Positions 7,608-15,808 are shown, counted from the first letter of the stretch. The stretch: DNA of 19,553 nucleotides from SpSt-398 sp033762195 (GCA_033762195.1 JANRLV010000091.1:1-19553); one strand, 5' to 3'. Numbers and translations are program-made. Notes: generated by a model not told the origin, from the letters alone.

Positions 7608-10600
7608 ATGAGAAAATTTGTATCACTGCTTACAGCAGGGATGTTATGCTTTGTGTTGACTTTTGCACAATCGCGCACCATCTCCGGTGTAGTAACAGGC
7701 CCTGATGGTAAACCAGTACCATTCGCCACACTAACATTGAAGGGAAAACCCAATGTGGGTGTATCTGCCGATGCGGATGGTAAGTTCATTTTCAAAAACT
7801 TTCCTACAGGAGGTGTCCTGGTAATCACTTCTGCCGGTTTTGCCGAGAAGGAAGTTACTCCTGGTACATCGGACGTGGTGAATGTGGCTATGGCCACCAG
7901 CACCCAGGGTGACCTGCAGGAGGTTGTGGTAACCACGGCTTTTGGTATTAAAAAGTCGGAACGGACCACCCCTTTTAGTGCCCAGCAGGTTACTGCTGAT
8001 CAATTGAATGTAACCCGTCAAAACCAGGTGAGCAATGCCTTGACCGGTAAAGTAGCCGGTGCGCAGGGTTTGGGTCAGTCTTCCGTGGCCCTCGACCGTA
8101 ACACAACCATTCGTCTTCGCGGTGGTGCTGGTATCGGTACAGATGGTAACCCTGTTTATGTAGTGGACGGTAACATTGTAAACATCTTTGACATTAACCC
8201 GGATGATGTAGAAAACATCACCGTGTTGAAAGGGGCTAACGCAACCGCCCTTTTTGGTTCTCAGGCCGCCGGTGGAGCTATCGTACTTGACCTCAAAAAG
8301 AAAGTGGGAAAAAATGGAATCGGATTGGAGATCAACAGTGGTGTGACCATTGACCGGATTTATATCCAGCCCAAATTCCAGAACCTGTATGCCGGTGGTG
8401 GTGCAGGCGATTTGATTCAATATTCTTATCAGCCTGGTCAGCCTACTGAATGGCAGGCTTTGGATGGCAAGTACTTTCATGATTATACAGATGATGCAAG
8501 CTGGGGTCCCCGTATGAGCGGCCAGGAGTATATTCCCTGGTATGCCTGGTTCCCCAATCATCCTTATTCCTTCAAAACAGCTTCGCTGAGCCCTCAGCCA
8601 GATAACACGAAGGATTTCTGGAATACAGGTATCACGACCAATAACAACGTATCTTTTGGTAAATCCAACAACGGAACCTCTTACCGGGTTTCCATGACCA
8701 ATCAATATCAGAAAGGTCTTTTGCCTGGTTCTTATTCCAACAAGAATTTTGTTTCCTCTTACCTCAGTTTTGATTTGAACAGCCACTTCACAGTGGATGC
8801 CAATATCAACTATGTAACCCAGCAAATTCGTGGTGAATTCAGTGATGGCTACGCCAACAATTCATCTGGTTCATTCAGCCAGTGGTTCCACCGCGACCTG
8901 AACATGGACATCCTCAAAGAATTGGCCGATTACAAATCGCCCAATGGTACCTATATGAGCTGGAACCTGTTGACCAACCCCGATGGGGCAGGTGGTTACG
9001 ATGATATCATCGGTAACTACTGGTACAACTTCTACTCTTACCAGAAAGGTCGTTCCGACATTCAGCGTTTGAACCGTACCTGGGGAAATGTGTCCCTGAC
9101 CTATAAACTGGATAACCATTTCCGCGTAAAAGGTACAATCCGTACAAACTACCGCACATCTAATAACGAAACTATCGTAACCTCTCTGTTGGAAGCCAGC
9201 GCCGGTCAAGCCGGATATTTGGCCTCCTATGCAACATCGAATAACGTATTCCAACGTTACGATTACGAAGCGCAGGCTATTTATAATAACAAGTTTGGTG
9301 ATTTCTCCGTTTCTGGTATCCTGGGTGGCAACATTCAGAAAGAACAAACCAAGAACGTGGCTGCCAATACCAATAACGGGCTGAACGTTCCCGACCTTTA
9401 TTCTATTACCAACTCCGCTGCCCAGCCTTCTATTTCGAATACCCGGTCAGCCTATCAGGTAAACTCCCTGTTTGGTACCGGTGATATTGAATATAAGAAA
9501 GTAGCGAGCGTAACCTTTGGTCTTCGTCAGGACTGGTATTCTACCAACAACCCGAATGATAATGCGCTGTTCTCTCCTTCTGCTGGTGTAAGCTTGATCT
9601 TCTCTGAACTGATGAAGTCTAAGCCAAGCTGGTTTACATATGGTAAGTTCTTTGGAAGCTGGGGTAAAAAACCTCTTCCATTGGGTGTTTATGCCCTTGG
9701 ATTTGTGTATTCTCCCAACCAGTTCCTGTGGGATGGCAACTTCCTGATGGGTACACCCAATACCTTCCCCGATCCTTCGGTGAATGGTTCTGTGGTGACT
9801 ACCTACGAAACCGGAGTTGACCTGAAATTCCTGAAGAACAGACTCGGTGTGAACCTGGTCTACTATCATGAGATCAATGACAAGGCGCCTGTAAACGTAG
9901 GTTTGCCTTCTACAACCGGATTTACCACTACCACTACCAATGCGGCCCGCGTTGACCGCTATGGTATTGAAGCGATCATTACTGCTACTCCTGTTGCGAG
10001 CAAAAACTTCAACTGGAATATCTCCAAAACCTTTGGTTACCTGATCGGCAACCCCGTGAAGGAGATCATTGATGGTCAAACTGAATTGCTTCTTTCTGGT
10101 GGTTCCTTTGGTACTCGTTTCGCCCGTGCCTTCCAGATCAAAGGAAAAGATTGGGGTATGCTCCGCGGCGGTGGTATCAAGCGTAATGCGGATGGTCTGA
10201 TGATCGTTAACCCAACAACGGGTCAGTACGTTCGTGACGCCAACAAAGAGTGGGGTTCTGTTATTCCTAAAGTAACCGGTGGTGTGTTGAATACCTTCTC
10301 TTTCAAAAATGTTGATCTGACTGTCCTTGTGGATTATCAATTTGGCGGTAAATTCTTCTCCCTGTCTGAGCAGTGGGGACATTTTTCTGGTCTCTATGAG
10401 GCAACCGCAGGCCTCAATGATAACGGTAAGAATATACGCGATGCCCTGGCCGATGGCGGTGGCGTTCACGTAGTAGGGGTAAGCTCAGTAGATGAAAAGA
10501 CACCCGTTGATGTATACCTGGATGCGACCACTTACTGGAGACAGTTCTATTTCAACCAGATCGCTGAACCTTTTGTACACGACCTGACTTTTGTGAAACT

Positions 10601-10820
10601 GAGAGAAATTAGCCTTGGTTATCGTCTGCCTGTTTCGAAGATCGGCTTCCTGAAGAATACCTTCCAGGGTGCTTCATTCTCCGTGATCGGTCGTAACCTC
10701 TGGTTGATCTACAGCGAGACCAAAAACTTTGATCCTTCTGAGATCCAGGCGATCTATGGTGAGAATGGTCAGTTCCCTGGTTCCCGTTCGATCGGTGTTA
10801 ACCTGAAATTAACCTTCTAA
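7608..10820 (+). CDS. SusC/RagA-family TonB-linked outer-membrane transporter
   Basis: The 1070-residue protein forms the transport barrel of a SusCD complex and imports an oligomer bound by its SusD partner, using TonB energy. In order: signal peptide (about 1-20), CarboxypepD_reg-like domain (about 24-100), TonB-box-like LQEVVVTTAFG (103-113), plug domain (about 120-230) with PVYVVDGN and the typical VLKGANATALFGSQAAGGAI, then the long barrel ending in LKLTF with the expected terminal Phe. No STN signalling domain is present, so control through an anti-sigma factor is not expected. Codon use is strongly biased (GGT, CGT and AAC preferred; TTA, CTA and TCA largely avoided), unlike the gene before it, which suggests very high expression. 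The substrate cannot be inferred. susD follows after 23 bases. Confidence 0.97.
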   Translation: MRKFVSLLTAGMLCFVLTFAQSRTISGVVTGPDGKPVPFATLTLKGKPNVGVSADADGKFIFKNFPTGGVLVITSAGFAEKEVTPGTSDVVNVAMATSTQGDLQEVVVTTAFGIKKSERTTPFSAQQVTADQLNVTRQNQVSNALTGKVAGAQGLGQSSVALDRNTTIRLRGGAGIGTDGNPVYVVDGNIVNIFDINPDDVENITVLKGANATALFGSQAAGGAIVLDLKKKVGKNGIGLEINSGVTIDRIYIQPKFQNLYAGGGAGDLIQYSYQPGQPTEWQALDGKYFHDYTDDASWGPRMSGQEYIPWYAWFPNHPYSFKTASLSPQPDNTKDFWNTGITTNNNVSFGKSNNGTSYRVSMTNQYQKGLLPGSYSNKNFVSSYLSFDLNSHFTVDANINYVTQQIRGEFSDGYANNSSGSFSQWFHRDLNMDILKELADYKSPNGTYMSWNLLTNPDGAGGYDDIIGNYWYNFYSYQKGRSDIQRLNRTWGNVSLTYKLDNHFRVKGTIRTNYRTSNNETIVTSLLEASAGQAGYLASYATSNNVFQRYDYEAQAIYNNKFGDFSVSGILGGNIQKEQTKNVAANTNNGLNVPDLYSITNSAAQPSISNTRSAYQVNSLFGTGDIEYKKVASVTFGLRQDWYSTNNPNDNALFSPSAGVSLIFSELMKSKPSWFTYGKFFGSWGKKPLPLGVYALGFVYSPNQFLWDGNFLMGTPNTFPDPSVNGSVVTTYETGVDLKFLKNRLGVNLVYYHEINDKAPVNVGLPSTTGFTTTTTNAARVDRYGIEAIITATPVASKNFNWNISKTFGYLIGNPVKEIIDGQTELLLSGGSFGTRFARAFQIKGKDWGMLRGGGIKRNADGLMIVNPTTGQYVRDANKEWGSVIPKVTGGVLNTFSFKNVDLTVLVDYQFGGKFFSLSEQWGHFSGLYEATAGLNDNGKNIRDALADGGGVHVVGVSSVDEKTPVDVYLDATTYWRQFYFNQIAEPFVHDLTFVKLREISLGYRLPVSKIGFLKNTFQGASFSVIGRNLWLIYSETKNFDPSEIQAIYGENGQFPGSRSIGVNLKLTF

Positions 10821-10843
10821 TCCTCAAGCCAAACACGTCAAAT

Positions 10844-12286
10844 ATGAAACATAATATGAAAAAAATAACCCTCTTTGTCCTGGCCGCTGGTCTTTTTGCT
10901 GCCGGTTGTAAGAAGGTGGATTTTGGTGACACCAACGTCAATCCCAATGCCACTACCACCCCTATTACCGCAGCCTTGTTGACCAACGTGCTTTCGCAAA
11001 TGGCCAATGATGTTTGGGATGCGGGTGGAATTTCCACCGTAGCCGGACTTTACTGCCAGTATGGTGCAGAAACCCAGTACACAGACGCCTCTCGTTATGC
11101 TAAACCTACGTTTGATCTGGGTGGGTATTATACAGGCCCCCTCTATGATCTTCAAAACATCATCAATACAAACGAGTCCAGCCCCGAAGCGGCCAGCAAG
11201 TATGGTTCCAATGCAAACCAGATCGCTGTGGCCCGTATCCTGAAGGCTTACTTCTTCTGGAAGGTTACGGACTATTGGGGAGACATTCCTTATTCCAACG
11301 CCCTTAAAGGCGCCGGTTTGGATCAGACCTATGATAAGCAACAGGATATCTATCCTGCCTTGATCAATGAGCTGAAAGCTGCCGTTGCCCAATTTGATGG
11401 TGGTGGTGCTCCTCAGGGTGATATCCTGTTTGATGGGGATATCGATCAGTGGAAAAAATTCGCTAACTCCATCCGTCTGCTGATGGCACTTCGGATGTCG
11501 AAAGTGAATGCCTCTCTGGGACAAACGGAGTTCAACTCCGCTCTGTCTGCCGGTGTTATTGCATCCAATGCTGATAACGCTAAACTGGCTTTCCCCGGTG
11601 GAAACTTCAACAACCCCTATTACCAATACTACAATATCACCCAGCGTCGTGACCTTGCTGTTTCTGCTACAGTAACCGACTGGCTGGTGGAGAATGCTGA
11701 CTCCCGCGTGAATGCTTTTGGCTCTTCCGCTGTAGGTTTTGATTATGGACTTACCCGCGATGATGCTATTGCCTTCGCCAATGCCAACACCAACTGGGCT
11801 CGTATGATGAGCAATGCATTTCGTACGGCGACTAATCCTGTAACCATTATCTCTGCTTCTCAGATCATGCTCGCTCGTGCAGAAGCTGCACAGCGTGGCT
11901 GGACCTCTGAGAATGCCGCTACCCTGTACCAAAATGGTATCCAGGCCAGCTGGGAAGAGTGGGGTGTTTACAATGCCACCGCCTTTGGTAACTACATGGC
12001 TGATGCCGATGTAGCCCTGACCTCCGGAACTGAATTGGCCAAGATCGCTACCCAGCAATGGCTGGCTTACTTCCCCAATGGTTCACAAGGGTTCGCCAAC
12101 TGGAGAAGGACAGGTTACCCTGTTCTGGCTCCCGCTCCCGGCCAGGCTAACGCCATTCCCCGTCGTTTCCCGCACGGTACAACCGAGCAGCAGAACAACA
12201 AGACAAACTGGGAAAACGGAACCGCCGTATACACTGTATCCGGAGAGTCTGATTCTCAGTGGGGTAAAGTATGGTGGGATAACTAA
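10844..12286 (+). CDS. SusD/RagB-family substrate-binding lipoprotein (SusD-like_2 type)
   Basis: The 480-residue protein is the lid that captures ligand over the SusC barrel at the cell surface. It has a lipoprotein signal with AAGC lipobox (Cys22 from the first Met). Helical TPR-like SusD features follow: the N-terminal DTNVNPN..T segment, an AKYF-like ILKAYFFWKVTDYWGDIPY at about 129-147, SQIMLARAEAAQRGW at about 338-352, and a C-terminal WRRTGYP...IPRRFPHG..EQQNN block that points to the SusD/RagB-like_2 subgroup. A second ATG at 10856 gives MKKITLFV and also leaves a valid signal peptide; either start is possible. Codon bias is as strong as in susC. A strong intrinsic terminator lies 25 bases after the stop, so the operon is just these two genes. 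Confidence 0.95.
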   Translation: MKHNMKKITLFVLAAGLFAAGCKKVDFGDTNVNPNATTTPITAALLTNVLSQMANDVWDAGGISTVAGLYCQYGAETQYTDASRYAKPTFDLGGYYTGPLYDLQNIINTNESSPEAASKYGSNANQIAVARILKAYFFWKVTDYWGDIPYSNALKGAGLDQTYDKQQDIYPALINELKAAVAQFDGGGAPQGDILFDGDIDQWKKFANSIRLLMALRMSKVNASLGQTEFNSALSAGVIASNADNAKLAFPGGNFNNPYYQYYNITQRRDLAVSATVTDWLVENADSRVNAFGSSAVGFDYGLTRDDAIAFANANTNWARMMSNAFRTATNPVTIISASQIMLARAEAAQRGWTSENAATLYQNGIQASWEEWGVYNATAFGNYMADADVALTSGTELAKIATQQWLAYFPNGSQGFANWRRTGYPVLAPAPGQANAIPRRFPHGTTEQQNNKTNWENGTAVYTVSGESDSQWGKVWWDN

Positions 12287-12311
12287 TTTCACATGTTTTA
12301 CAACATACCAG

Positions 12312-12342
12312 AAAGTGGGGCCAACAGGCCCCACTTTTTTTT
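12312..12342 (+). terminator. Intrinsic terminator of the susC-susD operon
   Basis: A perfect 11-bp stem, AAAGTGGGGCC / GGCCCCACTTT, closes a 4-base AACA loop and runs directly into further Ts. It begins 25 bases after the susD stop and separates the operon from the next lipoprotein gene. Confidence 0.92.
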
Positions 12343-12400
12343 ATTTTTCCCCGAGAATTCCCTTAATTTAGTGCCTTACAACTAACTGTAAACACTACAT

Positions 12401-13339
12401 ATGAGAAAAGGTATACTCCCTGTCCTTTTTGCATCTATTTCATTGTCCATGTTGGTATCCTGCGAGAAAGCAGAAGAAACCAGCAAGATCAAAAGCAACG
12501 AAAAAACATTGGTTCTCCTGCCTGAAGCAGAGAATGGCGCTAAGAATATCGCCCTTGATCTGGTGGCCAGCAATATCACTGTTGACCTCATTGAGATCCG
12601 TCGCAATACACCTAACGAAGCTGCCCTGAACAGCACACAGGTGGTGAAAGTGGCTTTAAGCAATACAGCCATTACCGAAATAATTGGCGATGGTATCGTA
12701 GAACTTCCCCGTAATGTGTATACCAGTCATGCCGACAACCCATTTGATGGCCAATACTGGACCGTCACGTTCAATCCTGGTGAATTCACCAAAACACTTA
12801 AGATCGTTTTGAATCCTACAACATTATTGGCTCTGGGTCGTGTTGGATTAGGTTTTGCGATCGCAGAAGCACCTGGTGCGGAAATCAGCGGGGCAAAAAG
12901 TAAAATGGCTGTTGAGTTAGGCGCCAAGAATGCCTGGGATGGCGTTTACCGTATTCGTTATCGCCTGGTTCACCCCACAGTGACCATTGGTGGAAATGGA
13001 ACCGTAGCCGAATGGGATTTCCCCAGCTCCGGTCCCCGCAGCATTGACTGGGATTTCGCTACCGTGTTTACCAACTTCTCTACGGGTGGTTTAACCTATT
13101 TTGGCGATGCATCCGGCCCCAGCCTTCAGGTGCGTATTACCGTCAATACCGATAACACAGTTACACTTTCAAATATTGGCCCACGAGCTGTTCCGCTTGG
13201 TTTCCCTGCTTTACAACCTATTGCCGGTGCCAACAACCGCTACGATCCGGCCACCAAGACCATTTACGCTGCTTATCAGTGGGCTGGTACACCAACCAGA
13301 CAAAAGTTTGACACCCTGACCTATCTGCGTCCACGCTAA
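12401..13339 (+). CDS. DUF1735-like surface lipoprotein associated with SusCD
   Basis: The 312-residue product has a lipoprotein signal with lipobox LVSC (Cys21). The pattern at about 110-190 (YWTVTFNPGEFTKTLKIVL ... VGLGFAIAEAPGAEISG ... KNAWDGVYRIRY) resembles DUF1735/BT_3987-type lipoproteins, which are commonly encoded beside SusCD pairs and thought to bind or present ligand at the surface. The C-terminal part (about 190-312) is beta-rich and ends in TYLRPR. The family call is from pattern memory and moderate. It lies beyond the susD terminator; an imperfect -7 box, TAATTTAG (12364-12371), sits 29 bases before the ATG, so it is probably transcribed separately. The terminator-like hairpin at 13367 would end its transcript. 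No catalytic motif is visible, so a binding role is more likely than hydrolysis. Confidence 0.75.
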   Translation: MRKGILPVLFASISLSMLVSCEKAEETSKIKSNEKTLVLLPEAENGAKNIALDLVASNITVDLIEIRRNTPNEAALNSTQVVKVALSNTAITEIIGDGIVELPRNVYTSHADNPFDGQYWTVTFNPGEFTKTLKIVLNPTTLLALGRVGLGFAIAEAPGAEISGAKSKMAVELGAKNAWDGVYRIRYRLVHPTVTIGGNGTVAEWDFPSSGPRSIDWDFATVFTNFSTGGLTYFGDASGPSLQVRITVNTDNTVTLSNIGPRAVPLGFPALQPIAGANNRYDPATKTIYAAYQWAGTPTRQKFDTLTYLRPR

Positions 13340-13358
13340 GGTTGTCACATCTTTCAAC

Positions 13359-13366
13359 TAATTTTG
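13359..13366 (+). promoter_or_regulatory. Exact -7 box upstream of the DUF3467 gene
   Basis: TAATTTTG (followed by C) is an exact TAnnTTTG -7 box, 42 bases before the ATG at 13409. No TTTG is found about 20 bases upstream, so the -33 side is unsupported. Initiation would fall inside the hairpin that starts at 13367. Confidence 0.45.
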
Positions 13367-13397
13367 CAGGGGGTATCATTACCCCCTGTTTTATTTT
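13367..13397 (+). terminator. Intrinsic terminator after the DUF1735-like lipoprotein gene
   Basis: A perfect 9-bp stem, CAGGGGGTA / TACCCCCTG, has loop TCAT and is followed by TTTTATTTT. It lies 27 bases after the lipoprotein stop and 11 bases before the DUF3467 ATG. It directly adjoins the -7 box at 13359-13366. Confidence 0.8.
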
Positions 13398-13408
13398 AAA
13401 CTATTATC

Positions 13409-13723
13409 ATGCCCGAACAAAACGCCCCCCACAATCAGCTCAATATTGAGATATCCGAAGAGATCGCCGAAGGCAGTTATGCCAACCTGGCCATTATAAC
13501 ACATTCGCATGCCGAGTTTGTGATCGACTTCGTGAATGTGATGCCAGGAACCCCGAAGAGTAAAGTAAAATCAAGGATCATTTTAACCCCGCAACATGCC
13601 AAGCGGTTTATGAAAGCCCTTGTGGAAAATATCGAGCGCTACGAATCGGCCAACGGGGTGATCAAAGACCTCGAAGAGATTTCGATTCCAATGAATTTTG
13701 GCGGACCTACGGCGCAGGCCTAA
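13409..13723 (+). CDS. DUF3467 domain-containing protein
   Basis: This small, soluble 104-residue protein belongs to the DUF3467 family by its whole-length pattern: LNIEISEEIAEGSYANLAII at about 12-31, then HSHAEFVIDFVNVMPG, KVKSRIILTPQHAKRF and a helical tail LVENIERYE. There is no signal peptide or membrane segment, so it should be cytoplasmic. The biochemical role of the family is not established to my knowledge, and no catalytic residues stand out. It has its own -7 box overlapping the terminator of the preceding gene. Its stop is only 3 bases from the stop of the convergent radC gene, with no terminator between, so the two transcripts probably overlap. Confidence 0.85.
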   Translation: MPEQNAPHNQLNIEISEEIAEGSYANLAIITHSHAEFVIDFVNVMPGTPKSKVKSRIILTPQHAKRFMKALVENIERYESANGVIKDLEEISIPMNFGGPTAQA

Positions 13724-13726
13724 GCC

Positions 13727-14419
13727 TCACAACCCTCCCTCATCCGCAAAGCTATAATACCCCTCCCTGCTCACGATAATATGGTCCAGCAGTTTGATAT
13801 CGAGAAACTGTGAGGCCTCTTTGATTTTCTGGGTGAGTTCCTGATCGGCGCGACTTGGTTTCAGATTACCAGAGGGGTGGTTGTGACAAAGGATGATACT
13901 TACTGCTTCTTCCTGTAAAGCCTTTTTAAATATGATCCGGGGGTCGGCGACGGTACCTGTGATGCCCCCCTGGCTGATGATCTCAAAATGATTGATCCGG
14001 TTGGCCCGGTTCAGAAAGAGGACAGCAAAGACCTCGTGGGTATGGTCCTTTAGCAGATGTTGTAAGTACCCGGCAACATCCCGGCTGCTGGTGATAGCGT
14101 CTTTTGAGAGGGCTTGAGAGGCCTGACGGCGGCGTCCCAGCTCCAAACAAGCGGTAAGAATAATGGCCTTTGCCTGACCCACTCCCCGGATGGTCATTAA
14201 GTCTTTGATTGTCAACCTGCCGAGTTGATCCAGATCATCATTCCCCAGTTTCATGACCTCGCGGGCCAGGTCAAGTGCCGATCTTTCCTTTGTGCCATTC
14301 TGCATCAGGATGGCCAAAAGTTCGGCATGGCTAAGCGCAGCCGGGCCTTTCATAAGTAGTTTTTCTCGCGGCCTGTCGTCCTTTGCCCAGTGTTTTATCG
14401 GGTAATAATTCTCTTGCAT
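13727..14419 (-). CDS. radC: RadC/JAB-family protein
   Basis: The 230-residue protein has the RadC layout: a UPF0758-type N-terminal region (DRPREKLLMKG, then ALSHAELLAILM), a helix-hairpin-helix at about 74-97 (LMTIRGVGQAKA), and a JAB/MPN+ domain at about 105-230. The metal-site residues are all present: Glu129 in HEVFAV, His179 and His181 in CHNHPSGN, and Asp192 in PSRAD. It is therefore a potentially active JAMM metalloprotein. Despite the name, a role in DNA repair has not been shown clearly for this family; in pneumococcus radC is competence-induced but not required. The start is supported by a promoter whose -7 box ends 4 bases upstream. Confidence 0.95.
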   Translation of the reverse strand: MQENYYPIKHWAKDDRPREKLLMKGPAALSHAELLAILMQNGTKERSALDLAREVMKLGNDDLDQLGRLTIKDLMTIRGVGQAKAIILTACLELGRRRQASQALSKDAITSSRDVAGYLQHLLKDHTHEVFAVLFLNRANRINHFEIISQGGITGTVADPRIIFKKALQEEAVSIILCHNHPSGNLKPSRADQELTQKIKEASQFLDIKLLDHIIVSREGYYSFADEGGL

Positions 14420-14423
14420 GGGC

Positions 14424-14454
14424 CAAGATTAGAAAATAAATTTATCCTCGTCAA
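14424..14454 (-). promoter_or_regulatory. Promoter of radC
   Basis: On the minus strand, TTG (14454-14452) and TAATCTTG (14431-14424; one mismatch to TAnnTTTG) are exactly 20 bases apart. The -7 box ends 4 bases before the radC ATG, so the leader should be minimal or absent. Confidence 0.55.
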
Positions 14455-14530
14455 TACAACTTACACGGTATCGCCGTCGTTGTAAACCAGACATCCAAAA
14501 ACCTTTGAAAACACAAACGATCCAACATCT

Positions 14531-14746
14531 ATGAGAAGAAGAACCTTTACCCCCGTCGGCGCCCTGCATCCGATCCTGTTCTTTGCCGGAGTTTATGCCG
14601 TAGCCCTGTTTTTCTCCATTTTTATCTGTTCTACAATCTTTTACAGCTGTAATGCCAACAGTTCGTATGTGAAAACAGAAAAGAAAGCCGAGAAAAAGGC
14701 AGAAACATCTAATAACGGTGTTGTTTCTGTAGCATCTATTCAATAG
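14531..14746 (+). CDS. Small single-pass membrane protein, unknown
   Basis: The 71-residue protein has a basic N-terminus (MRRRTF), one hydrophobic helix at about 15-40 (ILFFAGVYAVALFFSIFICS), a Cys-containing stretch, and a charged lysine/glutamate repeat (EKKAEKKAE at about 50-58) before a polar tail. The layout suggests an inner-membrane protein with the N-terminus inside. I recognise no family. Support for coding is the coherent topology and its position in an otherwise empty gap between radC (divergent) and prs. An imperfect -7 box AACCTTTG (14500-14507), with TTG 17 bases upstream, could drive it. It could be a chance ORF, but the hydrophobic-then-charged pattern makes that less likely. 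Confidence 0.55.
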   Translation: MRRRTFTPVGALHPILFFAGVYAVALFFSIFICSTIFYSCNANSSYVKTEKKAEKKAETSNNGVVSVASIQ

Positions 14747-14777
14747 CCCATTATTTTCCTCCAAATACGAGTGGGTG

Positions 14778-14809
14778 TTTGTGGCCTATGCGATGAAACA
14801 TTATCTTCG
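14778..14809 (+). promoter_or_regulatory. Promoter of prs-rplY
   Basis: TTTG (14778-14781) and TATCTTCG (14802-14809; one mismatch to TAnnTTTG) are 20 bases apart, the expected spacing. The prs ATG is 20 bases beyond the -7 box, giving a leader of about 10-15 bases. Confidence 0.6.
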
Positions 14810-14829
14810 CCGCACATTCGAATAAGGCT

Positions 14830-15783
14830 ATGCAAACTCCTACTGCAAAGATCTTTGCCGGAACCGGTTCTCAGGAATTGGCCCGCGAGATCTGTAAACG
14901 CTATGGTACCCAATTGGGTAACGTCTCCATCCAACGGTTTAGTGATGGGGAGATTCAACCGATCTTCCAGGAGAGTATCCGGGGAGATTTTGTTTTTCTG
15001 GTCCAGAGTACCTATTCCCCTTCCGACAACCTGATGGAGCTGCTCCTGATGATCGACGCGGCCAAACGAGCCTCCGCCTACCGGATCATCGCCGTCATTC
15101 CCTATTATGGTTATTCCCGCCAGGACCGCAAGGACCGTCCCCGGGTAGCGATTGGCAGTAAGCTGGTAGCCAATATGTTAACTGCAGCGGGCGCCGATCG
15201 GGTGATCACCATGGACCTCCATGCACCCCAGATCCAGGGCTATTTTGACATCCCGGTGGACCACCTCGATAGTTCAGCCGTTTTTATCCCTTATATAGAG
15301 CAACTTCAGCTTGAAAACCTTACCTTTGCGGCCCCCGATGTGGGAGCCAGCAACCGGATCCGTGAGATCGCCAGTTATTTTGAAGTGGAAATGGTGATCT
15401 GCGACAAGCACCGGAAGCGGGCCAACGAGATTTCGAGCATGGTTGTTATCGGGGATGTGACAGACAGGGATGTGATCATCATTGATGACATTTGTGATAC
15501 GGGTGGAACCCTGGCCAAAAGTGCGCAACTCCTCAAAGAAAAAGGAGCGCGAACCGTACGGGCCATGATCACTCACCCGGTATTAAGTGGAAAGGCCCAC
15601 GACAATATTGAAAGCAGTGTGTTGGAAGAATTGGTCGTGTGTGATACCATCCCCCTGCGGCAGGAGTACAAAAAGATCAAAGTGCTTTCCACCGCCGGGT
15701 TGTTTGCCACCACCATCCGGAACGCGTTTGAGAACAAGAGCATTACCAGTCTCTTTATCCATTCGCAAAGAAGGAACAAGTAA
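14830..15783 (+). CDS. prs: Ribose-phosphate pyrophosphokinase
   Basis: PRPP synthase transfers pyrophosphate from ATP to ribose 5-phosphate, making PRPP for purine, pyrimidine, histidine, tryptophan and NAD synthesis. The 317 residues match the class I family length. Visible: N-terminal IFAGTGSQELA, the FSDGE block (38-41), IPYYGYSRQDRK (90-101), the PRPP-synthase signature DLHAPQIQGYFD (129-140), the flexible-loop catalytic Lys193 and Arg195 in CDKHRKR, and the PRPP-binding loop DDICDTGGT (219-227). The loop has Cys222 where many homologues have a different small residue; the acidic residues are intact. It is followed after 25 bases by the L25 gene, and no terminator separates them, so they form one operon. 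The start lies just downstream of a well-spaced promoter. Confidence 0.97.
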   Translation: MQTPTAKIFAGTGSQELAREICKRYGTQLGNVSIQRFSDGEIQPIFQESIRGDFVFLVQSTYSPSDNLMELLLMIDAAKRASAYRIIAVIPYYGYSRQDRKDRPRVAIGSKLVANMLTAAGADRVITMDLHAPQIQGYFDIPVDHLDSSAVFIPYIEQLQLENLTFAAPDVGASNRIREIASYFEVEMVICDKHRKRANEISSMVVIGDVTDRDVIIIDDICDTGGTLAKSAQLLKEKGARTVRAMITHPVLSGKAHDNIESSVLEELVVCDTIPLRQEYKKIKVLSTAGLFATTIRNAFENKSITSLFIHSQRRNK

Positions 15784-15808
15784 GCGTAACCATTTTAATT
15801 AACATAGC

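Noticed and set aside
7731..10469. Long reverse-strand open frames opposite susC (up to 364 residues)
   Set aside because: They are in exact register with the susC codons and arise because TTA, CTA and TCA codons are avoided there. The predicted proteins show no domain, signal peptide or sensible composition.
10838..12058. 406-residue reverse-strand open frame opposite susD
   Set aside because: Same cause as in susC: in register with a highly biased gene. The sense strand encodes a clear SusD lipoprotein.
12401..13339. Glycan hydrolase or other enzyme role for the lipoprotein
   Set aside because: No catalytic motif could be found; the beta-rich pattern fits a binding lipoprotein of the DUF1735 type better.
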